DNA from: Bacteroidia bacterium
Lineage (GTDB): Bacteria; Bacteroidota; Bacteroidia; JAESSM01; NORP286
DNA: 9,165 bases
Reading direction: 5' to 3'
Assembly: GCA_016764115.1 (NCBI GenBank)
Contig: JAESSM010000038.1
Coordinates: forward strand, 1-9,165
In this document: piece by piece, positions 7,062 to 9,165 of the stretch
Position numbering within the stretch: the first letter of the stretch is position 1
Layout of the letters: each line of letters opens with the position of its first letter
The notes under the pieces: generated by a model
What the model was told of the DNA's origin: nothing
The model's input: the letters and a program-made list of their open reading frames with translations, nothing else
Database searches by the model: none
Made by a program: the position numbers and the translations under genes

Positions 7062-7282
7062 GTTACCGCGATTTATTACTTGTAGTGCAAGAATTTTAAA
7101 AAACTTAACACTATTTAATTTGGGGAACAAGCTTATTGTTCGTATAACAGGCCTCAATTCCTTTCATTAGGAATTCCCTTTAGGGACAGTGGACGTTAAA
7201 AAAACAAGGCAGCCCCAGCAATGTTTATTTTTGAAGTTTTTCAAAAATAATTTGTATTACAAGAATATGTCGCGGTTTTTTT
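7062..7282 (+). ncRNA. ssrS: 6S RNA candidate (6S-Flavo-like), ends approximate
   Basis: 6S RNA binds the housekeeping RNA polymerase as a mimic of an open promoter and is most active in stationary phase. The non-coding stretch folds into the required long rod. A closing stem pairs ACCGCGA (7065-7071) with TCGCGGT (7270-7276). After a small internal loop, CTTGTAGTGCAA (7079-7090) pairs over 12 bp, two of them G-U, with TTGTATTACAAG (7252-7263). Next comes a large A/T-rich bubble: its 5' strand is about 7091-7119, and its 3' strand carries an 11-bp hairpin (7225-7235 with 7240-7250). The distal arm closes with TTGGGG (7120-7125) against CCCCAG (7213-7218), continues as an irregular stem, and ends in hairpins at 7156-7175 and 7176-7185. 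The 3' end is a GC-rich stem strand followed by seven T. The size of about 220 nt and the position between zapA and rny agree with Bacteroidota 6S RNA. The family call comes from structure and synteny and has not been tested against a covariance model. Confidence 0.75.
7270..7282 (+). terminator. 3' end of the 6S-like RNA with T-tract
   Basis: The closing-stem strand TCGCGG is followed by seven T (7276-7282). Its partner is the far 5' end of the RNA (7066-7071), so this is not a classic local hairpin terminator. The adjacent 12-bp helix and the T-tract could still release polymerase. It would separate the RNA from rny, whose own promoter I could not identify in 7283-7333. Confidence 0.4.
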
Positions 7283-7333
7283 ATGGGAAAAAGTTAGAAT
7301 AGAAAAGATCATTGTGAATTAAATTAGAAGATT

Positions 7334-7714
7334 ATGGAAATTTATTTAGTAGTCATAACACTTTGTTCATTAATAGTAGGAGTAGGTTTAGGATGGTTCA
7401 TGGTAAAACAAGCTTCAAAAAAGCAAATTGAATCAACTAAAATTCAAACTGAAAAACTATTAAATGAATCAAAATCAGCAGCAGAAGTCCTAAAAAAGGA
7501 TAAACTCCTTGAAGTCAAGGAAGAAATGTTCAAACTAAAATCTCAACACGAAAAGTCAGTTAATGAGAAAAACAAAGCTTTAAATAACAAAGAAAATAGT
7601 CTAAGAGATAAAGAAAAAAACCTATCTCATTCAGTGGAGCAAGCTCAAAGAAAAGAAAAAGAAGCAGAAACCATTAAGAACAACTTAACTGCACAAATCG
7701 AAATTGTTAACTAG
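7334..7714 (+). CDS. rny: RNase Y N-terminal fragment: membrane anchor and first coiled coil
   Basis: As the sequence stands, translation from this ATG gives 126 residues. Residues 3-24 form one hydrophobic helix (YLVVITLCSLIVGVGLGWFM), the usual N-terminal anchor of RNase Y. Residues 25-126 are a highly charged Lys/Glu-rich helix, the start of the RNase Y coiled coil through which the enzyme dimerises. No catalytic part is present, so on its own this product could only sit in the membrane and perhaps pair with other coiled coils. The start follows 51 nt after the T-tract of the 6S-like RNA. Confidence 0.75.
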   Translation: MEIYLVVITLCSLIVGVGLGWFMVKQASKKQIESTKIQTEKLLNESKSAAEVLKKDKLLEVKEEMFKLKSQHEKSVNEKNKALNNKENSLRDKEKNLSHSVEQAQRKEKEAETIKNNLTAQIEIVN

Positions 7715-7750
7715 AGAAAAGAGGATATTGAAAAACTTCACAAACAAAAC

Positions 7751-8893
7751 GTGGAGCAATTGGAACAAGTTGCCGGCTTATCTGCTGATGACGCTAAGAA
7801 ACAGCTGATCAATGCACTTAAGGAAGAAGCTAAAACTGAAGCATTATCAGATATTAAGGATATTGTGGCAGAAGCTAAGCTTACCGCCAATAAGGAAGCT
7901 AAGAAATTAATTATCCAATCAATACAACGAACAGCAGCCGAAACAGCAATTGAAAACACTGTTACTGTTTTTCACCTGGATAGTGATGAACTAAAAGGAA
8001 AAATTATTGGGAGAGAAGGACGAAACATCCGAGCTCTTGAGGCAGCTACCGGTTGCGAAATAATTGTAGATGATACACCAGATGCTATTCTTCTCTCAGG
8101 GTTTGATCCAGTAAGAAGGGAAACTACCAGATTAGCTCTCAACAGATTAATTCAAGATGGCCGTATTCATCCTGCAAGGATCGAAGAAGTTGTGAGCAAG
8201 ACAAAAAAGCAATTAGAAGAAGAAATTGTAGAAATTGGGCAAAAAACTGTAATTGATCTTGGCATACATGGACTTCATCCAGAGCTTGTAAGAATGGTTG
8301 GCAGAATGCGTTACAGATCATCCTATGGTCAAAACTTGCTACAACATTCCAGAGAAGTCGCTAAACTATGTTCTACGATGGCTGCAGAACTTGGACTTAA
8401 TGTTAAGCTGGCAAAAAGAGCTGGGCTTCTTCATGATATCGGAAAAGTACCTGAAGATGAACCAGACATGCCTCACGCTTTATTAGGAATGAAAATAGCA
8501 GAAAAGCACAAGGAACATCCTGCAGTTTGTAATGCTATTGGCGCTCACCATGACGAGGTTGAAATGAAATACTTGATCTCTCCACTAATTCAGGCTTGTG
8601 ATGCCATTTCAGGGTCAAGGCCGGGAGCAAGAAGGGAAATTGTCGAATCATATATAAAACGCTTGAAGGAGTTGGAAGAACTAGCTCTCTCCTATCCAGG
8701 TGTTCAAAAAGCATTTTGTATCCAGGCAGGACGTGAATTAAGAGTAGTAGTTGGCAGTGAAGACATGGATGATAAACAATCCGAAATCTTGTCGTACGAT
8801 TTGTCCCAAAAAATACAGAATGAGATGACTTACCCCGGACAAATCAAAGTTACGGTGATCAGAGAAACAAGAGCTGTATCATATGCTAAGTAA
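7751..8893 (+). CDS. rny: RNase Y C-terminal fragment: KH and HD catalytic domains
   Basis: The first usable in-frame start after the stop is GTG at 7751, giving 380 residues. The product keeps the end of the coiled coil (residues about 1-60), the KH RNA-binding domain with [19 protein letters not shown] (83-101), and the HD metal-dependent phosphohydrolase domain with [11 protein letters not shown] (196-206), [14 protein letters not shown] (225-238) and GAHHDEVEM (264-272). The metal-binding HD pair is H228-D229. The conserved tail ends [13 protein letters not shown]. The catalytic part therefore looks complete but would be soluble without the anchor. The purine-rich AAAGAGG (7718-7724) lies 26 nt before the GTG, too far for a good ribosome site, so efficient re-initiation is doubtful. 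Confidence 0.75.
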   Translation: MEQLEQVAGLSADDAKKQLINALKEEAKTEALSDIKDIVAEAKLTANKEAKKLIIQSIQRTAAETAIENTVTVFHLDSDELKGKIIGREGRNIRALEAATGCEIIVDDTPDAILLSGFDPVRRETTRLALNRLIQDGRIHPARIEEVVSKTKKQLEEEIVEIGQKTVIDLGIHGLHPELVRMVGRMRYRSSYGQNLLQHSREVAKLCSTMAAELGLNVKLAKRAGLLHDIGKVPEDEPDMPHALLGMKIAEKHKEHPAVCNAIGAHHDEVEMKYLISPLIQACDAISGSRPGARREIVESYIKRLKELEELALSYPGVQKAFCIQAGRELRVVVGSEDMDDKQSEILSYDLSQKIQNEMTYPGQIKVTVIRETRAVSYAK

Positions 8894-8901
8894 TTTTACG
8901 T

Positions 8902-8937
8902 TATTCTTACTCGTGTATTCGTTATTCGTTTATTCGT
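8902..8937 (+). repeat. Short tandem TATTCGT repeats
   Basis: Three exact copies of TATTCGT lie at 8916-8922, 8923-8929 and 8931-8937, with a degenerate copy TATTCTT at 8902-8908. They fill most of the 67-nt gap between rny and the permease gene. They do not form an inverted repeat and I see no terminator in the gap. The function is unknown; slippage or a protein-binding site are possibilities. Confidence 0.5.
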
Positions 8938-8960
8938 AATATTTACATATTGCTTGATAC

Positions 8961-9165
8961 ATGGATATAGCTGTATTAATAATTTTCTTTACTTTAATTG
9001 GAGCACTAATTATTAGTAAATATCCTGCACCTTTATTATTCGGTGGTACGATATTTCTTTTTCTGTTTATTGATCAAATCTCAATTACCGATGTCTTTTC
9101 TAAGTTTACAAATGAAGCATTGCTCGTAGTAGTATTGCTATTAGTAATTTCTTCAGTAGTAGAAC
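8961..9165 (+). CDS. SLC13-type permease, N-terminal part (cut by window end)
   Basis: Sixty-eight codons are open from this ATG to the edge with no stop. The protein is very hydrophobic: a first helix at about 2-18, a second at about 22-37, then a short loop ISITDVFSKFTNEALL and a further helix from about 53. This order, with a loop of the form 'ITxxxxxxxFxNxALLxVxxLxxxS', is typical of the N-terminus of SLC13/DASS anion transporters, including the longer bacterial members with TrkA-C domains in the middle. Substrates in the family include di- and tricarboxylates and sulfate, and the substrate here cannot be told. It lies 67 nt downstream of rny on the same strand. No clear promoter or ribosome site is seen. 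Confidence 0.65.
   Translation, partial: MDIAVLIIFFTLIGALIISKYPAPLLFGGTIFLFLFIDQISITDVFSKFTNEALLVVVLLLVISSVVE

Larger units (their letters stand above)
7334..8893 (+). pseudogene. rny: Ribonuclease Y, interrupted by an in-frame TAG stop
   Basis: RNase Y is the membrane-bound endoribonuclease that starts mRNA decay in many bacteria. Read through, the frame gives 519 codons, the normal family length, with domains in the right order: an N-terminal membrane helix (residues about 3-24), a long coiled coil (about 25-200), a KH domain (about 210-275), an HD domain (about 335-430) and the conserved C-terminal region. Codon 127 (7712-7714) is TAG. The frame does not change across it, and both flanks (IEIVN before, [12 protein letters not shown] after) are typical coiled-coil sequence, so a single base substitution of AAG, CAG or GAG would explain it. 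No other damage is seen. Possible explanations are a sequencing or assembly error, a recent nonsense mutation, readthrough by a suppressor tRNA, or a functional split with re-initiation at GTG 7751. The intact remainder argues against old decay. Confidence 0.85.

Noticed and set aside
7014..7333. A small protein gene in the zapA-rny spacer
   Set aside because: No open frame of useful length with a sensible start. The long-range base pairing explains the stretch better as a structured RNA.
7712..7714. Genome-wide recoding of TAG as a sense codon
   Set aside because: zapA ends in TAG at the expected family length, and reading through it would run into the 6S-like RNA. The other complete genes end in TAA, and no second internal TAG is seen.
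7738..7959. Minus-strand open frame opposite rny, rich in Ser, Ala and Leu
   Set aside because: The composition is what the complement of a Lys/Glu/Ala-rich coiled coil gives. The sense strand is RNase Y.

Overview
The window looks like chromosomal DNA of a member of the Bacteroidota, probably a marine Cytophagales-type bacterium. The evidence is the low GC content, the near absence of Shine-Dalgarno sequences, promoter elements of the Bacteroidota TAnnTTTG type (a perfect one in front of pheT), SpoIIE-type phosphatases with the linker DSINYAKKIQEAILP, and the gene order pheT - small coiled-coil gene - zapA - 6S-like RNA - rny. The genus cannot be told from the sequence.

Layout. 1-103: possible tail of an upstream gene, then a spacer. 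104-946 (+): BadF/BadG-type sugar kinase, probably N-acetylglucosamine kinase-like. 963-2453 and 2463-3869 (both -): two tandem membrane-anchored SpoIIE/PP2C serine phosphatases, 9 bp apart. Their catalytic halves are close paralogues and their membrane halves are unrelated by eye. 3870-3943: divergent promoter region. 3944-6346 (+): pheT, the beta subunit of phenylalanyl-tRNA synthetase. 6425-6712 and 6705-7013 (+): a 95-residue coiled-coil protein overlapping zapA by 8 nt, behind a good promoter. 7014-7333: 320 nt without a gene, holding a strong 6S RNA candidate. 7334-8893 (+): rny (RNase Y), interrupted by an in-frame TAG at 7712-7714. 8894-8960: short spacer with TATTCGT repeats. 8961-9165 (+): start of an SLC13-type permease, cut by the window end.

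How the parts relate. The right half is a housekeeping block for translation (pheT), division (ZapA and its possible coiled-coil partner), control of RNA polymerase (6S RNA) and mRNA decay (RNase Y). The minus-strand pair is a signalling module in which two membrane sensors probably feed similar phosphatase outputs.

The two points most worth attention are the nonsense codon that separates the membrane anchor and first coiled coil of RNase Y from its KH and HD domains, and the well-supported 6S-like RNA just upstream of it. I did not find an unknown multi-gene defence, mobile or biosynthetic system. There is no CRISPR array, tRNA, rRNA or insertion sequence that I can support.
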